This document shows, piece by piece, positions 35,289-42,928 of a stretch of 64,000 nucleotides of DNA. This stretch comes from Flavobacteriales bacterium UBA6057 (lineage in GTDB: Bacteria > Bacteroidota > Bacteroidia > Flavobacteriales_G > Salibacteraceae), in the NCBI GenBank assembly GCA_002428995.1, contig DIYJ01000007.1, positions 208,794 through 272,793 of the forward strand, read 5' to 3'. The notes beneath the pieces were generated by a model. The model did not search any database and was not told the DNA's origin. It saw nothing but the letters and a program-made list of their open reading frames with translations. The position numbers were made by a program, and so were the translations under genes. The stretch's first letter is position 1, and each line of letters begins with the position of its first letter.

Positions 35289-36245
35289 CTAGTTGGAATT
35301 CGAGAAATGGAGCTTCTCCAAATTGTGCAACATATCGTTGACCATCTTGGGTAAATCGTATTCATGATTCCAGCCCCAGTCTTGCCGAGCTTCTTCATCA
35401 TCAATAGAGGCGGGCCAGCTTTCAGCGATTTTTTGTCGCTCGTCCGGTGCATAGGAAATGGTGAAGTTGGGGTGATGCTTGCGAATCTCCTCTGTGACCT
35501 CCGCTGGATTGAAGCTCATGGCGCTGATGTTGTAGCTCGAGCGGTTTTTTATCTGCTCAGTAGGTACTTGCATGATGTCAATGGTCGCTTTAACAGCATC
35601 GCTCATATACATCATCGGAAGTGAAGTGTCCGCATTTAGAAAGCATTCGTAAGTCCCGCTTTTCAAGGCTTGGTGAAAAATATCCACTGCATAGTCTGTG
35701 GTACCTCCACCAGGGAGTGACTTGTATCCGATCAATCCTGGATATCGAATACTCCTCACATCTACTCCATAGCGGTTGTGATAGTATTCACACCAGCGCT
35801 CGCCTGCAAACTTTGAGATGCCGTAGACAGTGGTAGGTTCTATGACGGTTCGTTGAGGTGTGTTTTCGCGAGGCGTAGTCGGACCAAACACAGCAATAGA
35901 GCTGGGCCAAAACACCTTTTTGAGAAGGCCTTCTTTTGCCAAATCCAAGACAGAGAACAGCCCGTCCATGTTCAGTTTCCAGCCAAACTCTGGGTGCTTT
36001 TCGGCAGTGGCAGAAAGAAGTGCGGCCAGGTGATAGACTTCTGTGATCTGGTTAGACACCACCACATCTCTCACTTTTTCGCGATCGAGCACATCCAGCT
36101 TGATGTATTCAACATCGAAGCTCGCTTCGTCCCGAATGTCGGAAGCGATAACGTTTTGATTCCCAAAACGAAGGGCGAGGTTTTCGACCAATTCAGTGCC
36201 TACCTGTCCGCAGGCTCCAATGACCAAAATGCGCGTGTCACTCAT
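35289..36245 (-). CDS. NAD-dependent epimerase-type L-threonine 3-dehydrogenase
   Basis: About 318 aa. The ATG at 36245 gives MSDTRILVIGACGQVGTELV, an N-terminal Rossmann GxxGxxG nucleotide site. YGISKFAGERW supplies the catalytic Tyr-x-x-x-Lys of extended SDRs, and NVIASDIRD binds NAD. The IGACGQVGTEL ... NVIASDIR pattern is that of the short-chain type L-threonine dehydrogenase described in Flavobacterium frigidimaris, which oxidises threonine to 2-amino-3-ketobutyrate. An alternative is another NAD-sugar epimerase, but no sugar cluster is nearby. No 2-amino-3-ketobutyrate ligase gene lies next to it. Confidence 0.85.
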   Translation of the reverse strand: MSDTRILVIGACGQVGTELVENLALRFGNQNVIASDIRDEASFDVEYIKLDVLDREKVRDVVVSNQITEVYHLAALLSATAEKHPEFGWKLNMDGLFSVLDLAKEGLLKKVFWPSSIAVFGPTTPRENTPQRTVIEPTTVYGISKFAGERWCEYYHNRYGVDVRSIRYPGLIGYKSLPGGGTTDYAVDIFHQALKSGTYECFLNADTSLPMMYMSDAVKATIDIMQVPTEQIKNRSSYNISAMSFNPAEVTEEIRKHHPNFTISYAPDERQKIAESWPASIDDEEARQDWGWNHEYDLPKMVNDMLHNLEKLHFSNSN

Positions 36246-36345
36246 GTCTCTTTTGAATTTGCACAAATATGTGGGCGATCAGCAATCCATCCTTGATTAA
36301 AGGAGAAGAAAATGATCGGATCAATTCTTTATTCAGAGGAAGCAA

Positions 36346-37425
36346 TTAAGCCTCATCGAAGTTTACTACCACTTTGCTTGTCTTGGGGTGTGCCTGGCAG
36401 GTCAGCACAAACCCTCTTTCAAGCTCGTCAGGCTCCAACGCATAGTTGATGTCCATCTCCACTTCACCTTCCTCAATCTTTGCCCGACAAGTCGCACAAA
36501 CTCCGCCTTTGCAGGCAAACGGAAGGTCTGCGCCATTGGCAAGGGCAGCATCCAGGATGTTTTCTGCTTCCGCATCCATTGTGAGCTCCGTGGATAAACC
36601 ATCGAGAATGATGGTGACATCGGCTTGCATGCCTTCGCCCTTCTTCTTGTCAGATGTGGCTTGCTTTTGCTCTGCCAGTTGTTGTGGTGAGGCAAACAGC
36701 TCGAAATGAACATTCTTGGCATCCATTCCGGCTTGTTCCAAAGCCTGACGCGATGCGTCAATCATGGGTGCTGGGCCGCAAAGGAAGGCCTCGTCAACAT
36801 TGCTCGGATCTATGATTGTTTCAAACAGGGAGTTGCATTTGTCTTCATCAATGCGTCCGTAGAGAAAGGGAATTTCTGTTTGCTCACGCGATAACACGTA
36901 GAATACCCGAAGACGATTGAGGTATTGATTCTTCAAGTCCTCGATTTCCTCTCTGAAAATAATGCTGTTCGTGGCCTTATTACCGTAGATCAGGGTGAAC
37001 TCACTATTGGGTTCTGTGAGCAGCACGGTTTTCATGATGCTCATGATCGGGGTGATGCCACTGCCTGCTGCGATGGCGAGATAGCTTTTCTCATTTTCAG
37101 GATTGAGCTGAGTGAAAAACCGTCCCATCGGCTTCATTACTTCCAGCACATCTCCGGTCTTCAATACTTCGTTGGCATAGGTCGAGAAGAGTCCACCTTC
37201 AACCTTTTTGACAGCTACCCTCAAGTCTTCATCCAACGGGCTCCTGCAAATGGAATAACTCCGTCTGACATCCTGATCTCCGATCTTGGTTTTGAAGGTG
37301 AGGTATTGTCCCTGCGTGAATGAAAAATCTTCCTTCAGGTCTTCCGGCACCTCTAGAGAAACAGATACGCAATCGGGAGTTTCTCTTCTCACTTCTTGAA
37401 CCTTCAGGGAATGAAATCTTGGCAT
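36346..37425 (-). CDS. paaE: Phenylacetyl-CoA epoxidase reductase subunit (PaaE-like)
   Basis: About 359 aa. The start is the ATG at 37425 (MPRFHSLKVQEVRRETPDC); the longer frame would begin with a hydrophobic, unlikely leader. The N-terminal ferredoxin-reductase domain has RRSYSICRSP for FAD and GSGITPIMSIMK plus CGPAPMI for NAD(P)H. The C-terminal domain is a plant-type [2Fe-2S] ferredoxin with CKGGVCATC and a fourth Cys in VLTCQAHP. This is the PaaE layout: electrons from NADPH to the PaaA diiron site. It is divergent from paaA, 149 bp away. A general oxygenase reductase is the alternative. Confidence 0.9.
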   Translation of the reverse strand: MPRFHSLKVQEVRRETPDCVSVSLEVPEDLKEDFSFTQGQYLTFKTKIGDQDVRRSYSICRSPLDEDLRVAVKKVEGGLFSTYANEVLKTGDVLEVMKPMGRFFTQLNPENEKSYLAIAAGSGITPIMSIMKTVLLTEPNSEFTLIYGNKATNSIIFREEIEDLKNQYLNRLRVFYVLSREQTEIPFLYGRIDEDKCNSLFETIIDPSNVDEAFLCGPAPMIDASRQALEQAGMDAKNVHFELFASPQQLAEQKQATSDKKKGEGMQADVTIILDGLSTELTMDAEAENILDAALANGADLPFACKGGVCATCRAKIEEGEVEMDINYALEPDELERGFVLTCQAHPKTSKVVVNFDEA

Positions 37426-37446
37426 AGTTTCTTTTTTCAGGGCCGT

Positions 37447-37454
37447 CAAAAATA
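37447..37454 (-). promoter_or_regulatory. Putative paaE -7 element
   Basis: TATTTTTG on the minus strand matches TAnnTTTG and lies 21 bp before the paaE ATG at 37425. No good -33 at standard spacing. Confidence 0.45.
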
Positions 37455-37548
37455 GAACATAGCGGCAATTGAAATAGGCGAACAAAACAGCGGTTTATTG
37501 CGTTTTATCACCCATCACGGATTTCAGCCACCAATAGACCGTGTACTT

Positions 37549-37556
37549 TATATTTG
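37549..37556 (+). promoter_or_regulatory. Putative paaA -7 element
   Basis: TATATTTG matches TAnnTTTG and lies 18 bp before the paaA ATG at 37575. Together with the element at 37447 it makes a divergent promoter region of about 100 bp, a likely site for shared control. Confidence 0.5.
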
Positions 37557-37574
37557 CAAAAGACACACCTAGCC

Positions 37575-38525
37575 ATGGCTGAGAAAGATTTACAAGCACG
37601 ATTTCAGGAAACGATTGATAACGAGGTTAAGATCGAACCAAAAGATTGGATGCCCGATGAGTATCGAAAAACACTTATCCGGCAGATTTCTCAACACGCC
37701 CACAGTGAGATTGTGGGAATGCTTCCTGAAGCCAACTGGATAACACGAGCCCCGAGCCTGAAACGCAAAGTGGCCCTTCTGGCAAAAGTTCAGGACGAAG
37801 CAGGTCATGGATTATACCTCTACAGTGCCTGCGAGACGCTGGGCGTAGAACGAGACGATACCATCGAGGACCTTCACTCCGGCAAGGCCAAGTATTCTTC
37901 GATTTTCAATTATCCCACATTAACATGGGCCGATATAGGAGCCGTTGGATGGTTGGTAGATGGTGCGGCTATCATGAATCAAATTCCGCTTTGTCGCTGT
38001 TCTTATGGTCCATACAGCCGGGCAATGATTCGTGTGTGCAAAGAAGAAAGCTTTCACCAGCGTCAGGGCTACAGCATTATGCTTGCCATGGCCAATGGAA
38101 CACCCGAACAAAAGCGCATGGCGCAGGACGCATTGAATCGTTGGTGGTGGCCATCTCTGATGATGTTTGGCCCTCACGATGCTGATTCGTCACATTCTGA
38201 GCAGTCGATGAATTGGAAAATCAAGCGCTTTTCTAACGATGAGTTGCGTCAGCGATTTGTGGACATGACGGTTCCACAAGCTCACCTCCTCGGACTTGAA
38301 GTTCCAGACCCAGATTTGAAATTCAACGAAGAAACCGGACACTGGGAAATGGGTCCGATTGATTGGAAAGAGTTTTGGAACGTGGTGAAGGGTAACGGCC
38401 GTTGCAATCATGAGCGTCTCCGTGCAAGAAATGCTGCTTATGAAGAAGGTAGCTGGGTGAGAGAGGCTGCATTGGCCCACGCTGAGAAGCGCAGAAAGAG
38501 AAAAGAAGACGCGAAGGCGGCTTAA
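37575..38525 (+). CDS. paaA: 1,2-phenylacetyl-CoA epoxidase catalytic subunit (PaaA)
   Basis: PaaA is the diiron subunit of the multicomponent oxygenase that epoxidises phenylacetyl-CoA, the key step of aerobic phenylacetate breakdown. From the ATG at 37575 the protein has 316 aa. Ligand-type residues are Glu45 (HSEIVGMLPEANW), Glu75 and His78 (DEAGHG), Asp129, and Glu158 and His161 (EESFHQ), each offset by about three from the positions I recall in the E. coli enzyme. The PaaC structural subunit normally needed for activity is not adjacent; paaB follows after 14 bp. The C-terminus is basic (KRRKRKEDAK). Confidence 0.95.
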   Translation: MAEKDLQARFQETIDNEVKIEPKDWMPDEYRKTLIRQISQHAHSEIVGMLPEANWITRAPSLKRKVALLAKVQDEAGHGLYLYSACETLGVERDDTIEDLHSGKAKYSSIFNYPTLTWADIGAVGWLVDGAAIMNQIPLCRCSYGPYSRAMIRVCKEESFHQRQGYSIMLAMANGTPEQKRMAQDALNRWWWPSLMMFGPHDADSSHSEQSMNWKIKRFSNDELRQRFVDMTVPQAHLLGLEVPDPDLKFNEETGHWEMGPIDWKEFWNVVKGNGRCNHERLRARNAAYEEGSWVREAALAHAEKRRKRKEDAKAA

Positions 38526-38539
38526 CCAAACCAACCACT

Positions 38540-38836
38540 ATGAGCAAAGCTGAAAAGAAAAACTGGCCTCTGTATGAAATCTTCATCAGAAGCAAGGCTG
38601 GATTGAACCATCGTCATGTAGGAAGTCTTCATGCGGCAGATGAAGAAATGGCCATTGAAATGGCAAGAGATGTTTACACCCGAAGAATGGAAGGTGTGAG
38701 TATTTGGGTGGTGGCTTCCACAGACATCACAGCTTCAGATCCTACTGATAAGGAGGCATTGTTTGAACCGGCCGAAGACAAAATTTACAGGCATCCAACT
38801 TTCTATGAGCTGCCTGATGAGGTGAAACACATGTGA
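38540..38836 (+). CDS. paaB: 1,2-phenylacetyl-CoA epoxidase subunit PaaB
   Basis: A 98-aa protein; PaaB is the small structural subunit that bridges PaaAC dimers. Its start (WPLYEIFIRSKAGLNHRHVG) and VYTRRMEGVSIWVVASTDI match the family. It follows paaA by 14 bp in one operon. In most paa operons paaC and paaD come next. Here a gene for a secreted T9SS protein begins three bases after the paaB stop, so the cluster is incomplete in this place. Confidence 0.94.
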   Translation: MSKAEKKNWPLYEIFIRSKAGLNHRHVGSLHAADEEMAIEMARDVYTRRMEGVSIWVVASTDITASDPTDKEALFEPAEDKIYRHPTFYELPDEVKHM

Positions 38837-38838
38837 TC

Positions 38839-40212
38839 ATGCGTTTTGCCTTTTTCTGGCTGGCAGCGCTGGTGTGCCTTTCGTTTTCTGCTGCAGCGCA
38901 AGAGTTTGACTCCCGCTTCTTTTCCGATGGTCGTGCCACTCAATACGGTTTGGGTGGAACCGTTTTCAACGATGAACTGATCGTACTTGGAAGTTCTAAA
39001 ACAGACTCTTCAGACTTTGATATTCTTCTGCATCGCCTTGATACGAACCTGAATCTTCTGGAGACTAAAATCTTTGGAACAGACGGTCTGGATTTTGGTG
39101 CTGCCATCACAACGGCCGGTGATTACCTCTATGTAGCAGGTTTCCGTGAAAACGGATTGCTTAACGATGGGTTGCTGATGTGCTTCGATGCCAATTTGGA
39201 TTTGGTTTGGGAGCGGCTTCTGGGTTCTTTCAGTGGTAACGATCAGTTTGATGCTTGCACTGTGAATGATGAATACATCTACCTCACGGGTATTCAGTCT
39301 CAAAATGGATCATCTACCCTGGTTGCGAAATACGATCTGGACGGGAACCTGATCTGGTCAGAAGCTTTTTCAGGATTAGGAGCTGCTTCTCCGCAAGGCA
39401 TTGCAACTTTCAGTGATGGCTCATTAGCTGTAGTGGCTGATATTGACAATGGAGGTGGAGACATCAACATTCGCTACTATCATTTGGATACCAGCGGGGC
39501 TCAGCTGCATTCTTTTACCTATGTCGACTCTCTGGCTGGAGGCTGCAAAAACGTGATTATTACGGAAAACGATGCAGTACTCATTGTAGGAGAATCACCG
39601 ACCCCTACTTCCGTTTCTTTTGACCCTGTTTTCATTCTGGCGAATCAAGATGGAACTCCCCGTAGCAGGGAATTTATTGAGGACTCCCAAAATGGAGAAG
39701 CGGTGTTTTCGGCATACCAGCTTAGTGCAGATGAGTTTTTGCTGACCGGTTATGGCTATGATCCGCAGAATCTTGGTTCAGCGATGAAGGTGTGGCATGT
39801 GGATTCGAATCGAAACATCCTGGGCGAATGGTTTTTCTCGGTGGGTGCGCCCAACATTGGCTATGACATCCAGGAAGGCCCGCGAGGACAGCTGTTTCTG
39901 GTTGGAACCGGCTTTGCAAGTGACACGGGCTACATCGTTCTGAAAACCCGAAATCCGTATTGGACAAATGTGAGTGTCAATGAGCTCACAGAAGATGTTT
40001 CATTGCGTGTTTATCCTAATCCAACGCAAAGCTTGCTCAATCTGGAAGTGGATGGTCTCCAACATTGGGAGTTGATGGATGCCTTGGGCAAGGTCAGCAT
40101 ACAAGGTGGAAACTCTTCTACAATCGACCTTTCTTCTCTGGCAAGTGGGAATTACCTGCTCAGAATAGGAACGGACTCAGGTCAGTTTGTGCGAAGGGTG
40201 GTTAAGAACTAA
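38839..40212 (+). CDS. Secreted protein with T9SS type A sorting domain
   Basis: About 457 aa. The ATG at 38839 begins a signal peptide (MRFAFFWLAALVCLSFSAAAQ). Residues about 25-365 carry beta-propeller-like repeats with motifs such as DYLYVAGFRENGLLNDG, EYIYLTGIQSQNGSS and LFLVGTGFASDTG. The last about 75 residues (VSLRVYPNPTQSLLNLEV ... LSSLASGNYLLRI ... RRVVKN) are a T9SS type A sorting domain. It follows paaB by two bases but has no evident link to phenylacetate breakdown. It is convergent with phrB. The ligand is unknown. Confidence 0.85.
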   Translation: MRFAFFWLAALVCLSFSAAAQEFDSRFFSDGRATQYGLGGTVFNDELIVLGSSKTDSSDFDILLHRLDTNLNLLETKIFGTDGLDFGAAITTAGDYLYVAGFRENGLLNDGLLMCFDANLDLVWERLLGSFSGNDQFDACTVNDEYIYLTGIQSQNGSSTLVAKYDLDGNLIWSEAFSGLGAASPQGIATFSDGSLAVVADIDNGGGDINIRYYHLDTSGAQLHSFTYVDSLAGGCKNVIITENDAVLIVGESPTPTSVSFDPVFILANQDGTPRSREFIEDSQNGEAVFSAYQLSADEFLLTGYGYDPQNLGSAMKVWHVDSNRNILGEWFFSVGAPNIGYDIQEGPRGQLFLVGTGFASDTGYIVLKTRNPYWTNVSVNELTEDVSLRVYPNPTQSLLNLEVDGLQHWELMDALGKVSIQGGNSSTIDLSSLASGNYLLRIGTDSGQFVRRVVKN

Positions 40213-40217
40213 CCGCC

Positions 40218-41522
40218 TTAGCTTCTGGCTAAACCTGCTTTGTAGACCGACAGCGCACGTTCTCTCGCAGTCTTATGTTCAACAATTGGTCGGGGATAGC
40301 TGCTTCCTTCGAATTCCGGAACCCATTGCTGAATGTAGCGCTTGCCTGGATCGAATTTATCTGTTTGCAGGTAAGGATTAAATACCCGGAAATAGGGTGC
40401 GGCATCTACACCGGAGCCGGCAGCCCATTGCCACCCACCGTTGTTCGAGGCTAGCTCAAAGTCGATGAGCTTGCGAGCAAAGTAAGCTTCACCCCATCGC
40501 CAGTCGATCAGCAAGTGTTTGGTGAGAAAGCTCGCTACGATCATTCGCACACGATTATGCATGAAGCCGGTGGCGTTGAGCTCTCGCATGCCAGCGTCCA
40601 CGATCGGATAGCCGGTTTTTCCTTCACACCATGCTTCAAACTCTTCTTTGTTGTTTCTCCATTCAATTTGGTCGTATTCTCTGCGGAAACTTTCGTTGAC
40701 CACGTGTGGAAAGTGCCACAGAATCATCTGGTAAAACTCTCGCCAGATCAGCTCGTTGTACCACTTGCCGTTTTGTTCCTTTCCCAGTCTTGCCATTTCG
40801 CGGATGCTGATGGTGCCAAACCGCAGGTGCACGGAGATTCTGGTAGTGCCACGCTGTGCTGGTATGTCGCGCGTGTTGTGGTAGTTTTTCACCACTTCCA
40901 CGTCTGCCTCCGGAGCAGGCCAATCTTTTTCATGCGCAGAGAACCCCATCGATTCCAACGAAATCAGCTCGGCCGGCTCTGTTTTGTGGAGTTTCTCAAA
41001 GTGTCGTTCTGTCTGAAATGGCTCCAGGTTCTCTGGCTTCAGGCGTTCTTTCCAGCGCTTTGAATATGGAGTATAAACAACGTAAGGATCTCCATTATCC
41101 TTCAGGATTTCGCTTTTTTCAAAGATTACCTGGTCCTTAAACGCTCTGAAGTTGATGTTCCTGTCGGCCAGGAATTCATACACTTCCTTGTCGCGCTTAC
41201 GGGCATAAGGCTCGTAGTCTCGATTGGCATACAGCGCGTGGATGCTGTGTTTTTCTGCTAGCTGTTTGAATACGTCCAGCGGTTTTCCATAGAATACCCA
41301 GAGTGTGGAGCCCAGCTTTTCCAGTTGCGACTTGATCTGCTCCACATAAGCATAGATGAAGGATACCCTGCGATCGTCCCTGTCTTCCAGGTCGCTGAGA
41401 ATGTCCTCATCGAAAATGAACATCGGCTGAACGTTTGTTTCGTTGTTCAGAGCTTGAAACAGTCCTGCGTTGTCAGAGAGTCGGAGATCTCTGCGGAACC
41501 AAAAAAGTGTGATGTTTTCCAA
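40218..41522 (-). CDS. phrB: CPD-type deoxyribodipyrimidine photolyase (PhrB)
   Basis: A 434-aa FAD enzyme that splits UV-induced cyclobutane pyrimidine dimers using blue light. The N-terminal antenna domain starts ITLFWFRRDLRLSDNAGLFQ. The C-terminal FAD domain holds RGTTRISVHLRFGTISIRE, WREFYQMILWHFP, TGYPIVDAGMREL, FMHNRVRMIVASFLTKHL and the strongly conserved NNGGWQWAAGSGVDAAPYFR. The apparent start codon is TTG (41520-41522); no ATG is suitably placed. A terminator closes the upstream operon, and a TGTTTAAACA palindrome lies 48 bp before the start, so phrB probably has its own light-linked promoter. It ends the light/UV cluster. Confidence 0.96.
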   Translation of the reverse strand: MENITLFWFRRDLRLSDNAGLFQALNNETNVQPMFIFDEDILSDLEDRDDRRVSFIYAYVEQIKSQLEKLGSTLWVFYGKPLDVFKQLAEKHSIHALYANRDYEPYARKRDKEVYEFLADRNINFRAFKDQVIFEKSEILKDNGDPYVVYTPYSKRWKERLKPENLEPFQTERHFEKLHKTEPAELISLESMGFSAHEKDWPAPEADVEVVKNYHNTRDIPAQRGTTRISVHLRFGTISIREMARLGKEQNGKWYNELIWREFYQMILWHFPHVVNESFRREYDQIEWRNNKEEFEAWCEGKTGYPIVDAGMRELNATGFMHNRVRMIVASFLTKHLLIDWRWGEAYFARKLIDFELASNNGGWQWAAGSGVDAAPYFRVFNPYLQTDKFDPGKRYIQQWVPEFEGSSYPRPIVEHKTARERALSVYKAGLARS

Positions 41523-41570
41523 GGTCAGAAGTCTTTAGGTAGTGCAGAAGATGCGCTCATTCTGCTGACG

Positions 41571-41580
41571 TGTTTAAACA
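41571..41580. promoter_or_regulatory. TGTTTAAACA palindrome upstream of phrB
   Basis: This perfect 10-bp palindrome is built from the TGTTTA/TAAACA half-sites that form the 30-bp inverted repeats in front of the ECF-crt operon. It lies between the upstream operon terminator and the phrB start. It is a candidate operator for the CarH-like regulator; this is inference. Confidence 0.45.
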
Positions 41581-41582
41581 AC

Positions 41583-41609
41583 AAAGACCCGGAGGAGTTC
41601 GGGCCTTTT
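41583..41609 (-). terminator. Terminator of the ECF-crt-flavin reductase operon
   Basis: On the minus strand AAAGGCCCG and CGGGTCTTT form a 9-bp stem with one mismatch and a loop of about 8 nt, followed by a T-rich stretch (TGTTGTTT). It overlaps the stop codon of the flavin reductase gene at 41608-41610 and lies before phrB. Confidence 0.7.
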
Positions 41610-42240
41610 ACGATCTGCTGTCGCTTGTGGGGCGGGCATAGTCCTTCTGCTCAAGAAACTTCAGGTCGTGATAGCGATAAAGACCTGAAACGGAGACTGC
41701 CTGATTCGCCACTAAATCAATGGAGCCATCATCTTTGATCGTTGCTTCGTCCAGCATTACGGAAGTCACTTCGCCTACGATCAGTCTCGTGCCATTCAAT
41801 ACGAGGTGCTCTTCGCGAAACTGCATTCCCAATTTGATCGGACTTTGCTTTACAAAAGGTGCTGAGGAGCCCTCTATCCATTCTTCATCGAGCCCAGTTG
41901 CTTTGAATTCTGATTCGCTCTCTTCGTATTTCGCAGAAGTCTGGTGTGCCTGATCTAGAATGCTCTTCGACACGTGGTTTATGGTGTAGCTACCTGATGC
42001 CTTGAGGTTATTGTAAGTGTGTCGGGGGACGGTGGTTGGCCGCAGGATGAAACCGAGAAGCGGAGGCGTAGCTCCAAGGTGCACAAGCGAGTTGAATAGC
42101 CCCAGGTTTGATGTTCCCTGTGCATCTTCAGTTCCAATGAGGACAGGTGTTCTGGCGCCACTTAAGGTGTTGAAGAAGTTGACCCAGAAGCGTCCTTCAT
42201 GCACCGTCCAATCTTCCGTAGAAAATGTTTGGAGGGCCAT
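41608..42240 (-). CDS. Flavin reductase-like (FMN-binding split barrel) protein
   Basis: A 210-aa protein with the flavin-reductase split-barrel fold: GARTPVLIGTEDAQGTSNLGLFNS, LGFILRPTTVPRHTYNNLKAS and SYTINHV are the usual FMN-contact regions. Members reduce flavins with NAD(P)H or use bound FMN in other oxidoreductions. It starts one base after the SDR stop and is the last gene of the eight-gene operon, just before the terminator. Reduced flavin could serve photolyase, or the protein could act on pterin or carotenoid intermediates; neither is shown. Confidence 0.88.
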   Translation of the reverse strand: MALQTFSTEDWTVHEGRFWVNFFNTLSGARTPVLIGTEDAQGTSNLGLFNSLVHLGATPPLLGFILRPTTVPRHTYNNLKASGSYTINHVSKSILDQAHQTSAKYEESESEFKATGLDEEWIEGSSAPFVKQSPIKLGMQFREEHLVLNGTRLIVGEVTSVMLDEATIKDDGSIDLVANQAVSVSGLYRYHDLKFLEQKDYARPTSDSRS

Positions 42241-42241
42241 G

Positions 42242-42928
42242 TTATCGCAGTCTGCTCATTCCGCCATCTACTCCAAACACTTGCCCTGAAATCCATCGAC
42301 CTGTTTCAGAAACAAGGTGAGCTGCCAGCGCTGCAACATCTTCTGGTTGACCGATGCTTTTGAGCGGGTGACGTTCTGCGTTGGCTTCCTGTTTCTTTTC
42401 ATTGCTCAGCAGGCTCGCAGCCAGAGGAGTATCGGTGAGACTTGGGGCGATGACGTTGCATCGAATGTCTGGTGCGTATTCTGCAGCCAGCGATCGGGCA
42501 AGACCTTCGATGGCACCCTTGCTCGCGGCAACGGAAGCATGGAATGCCATGCCCTGCTGAACAGCCACGGTGCTGAAAAGAACGATCGATCCCTTTCCTG
42601 CTTTCAGTGCCGGCAGCACTGCTTGAATACAATTAATAGCACTCAGCACGTTGATCTGAAAATCATCCTGAAAATCCTGAGTCTTCAGCCGATGAAAGGG
42701 CTTTAAATTAATGCTTCCGGGGCAATAGATCAGCCCTTCCAGTTCATCAAACATGCCCTCCAACGCTCCAGGGTTTTCCAGTACGTCAAGCTCAATGTGC
42801 TCAACAGGAAGGTGGGAGATTTCATCATTGGTTCGAGAAGCCACTAAGACTTCTTTTCCGCTCGCGAGCAGCTCTTCCGTGCATGCTTTACCGATGCCCT
42901 TGCTTCCACCAATGATCAGAATACTCAT
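42242..42928 (-). CDS. Atypical SDR-family protein lacking the catalytic Tyr
   Basis: A 228-aa short-chain dehydrogenase-like protein. The nucleotide site is GGSKGIG (residues 7-13) and the C-terminus (RWISGQVFGVDGGMSRLR) is that of classical SDRs. However, the catalytic YxxxK reads V133-A-A-S-K137, with Val in place of Tyr, and the usual NNAG is YCPG (68-71). Both changes sit in otherwise well-kept surroundings (FHASVAASKGAIEGLARSLA), which argues for a conserved subfamily and not decay. It overlaps folE by four bases, so a pterin-related role is plausible. It may bind NAD(P)H without classical catalysis. Confidence 0.88.
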   Translation of the reverse strand: MSILIIGGSKGIGKACTEELLASGKEVLVASRTNDEISHLPVEHIELDVLENPGALEGMFDELEGLIYCPGSINLKPFHRLKTQDFQDDFQINVLSAINCIQAVLPALKAGKGSIVLFSTVAVQQGMAFHASVAASKGAIEGLARSLAAEYAPDIRCNVIAPSLTDTPLAASLLSNEKKQEANAERHPLKSIGQPEDVAALAAHLVSETGRWISGQVFGVDGGMSRLR

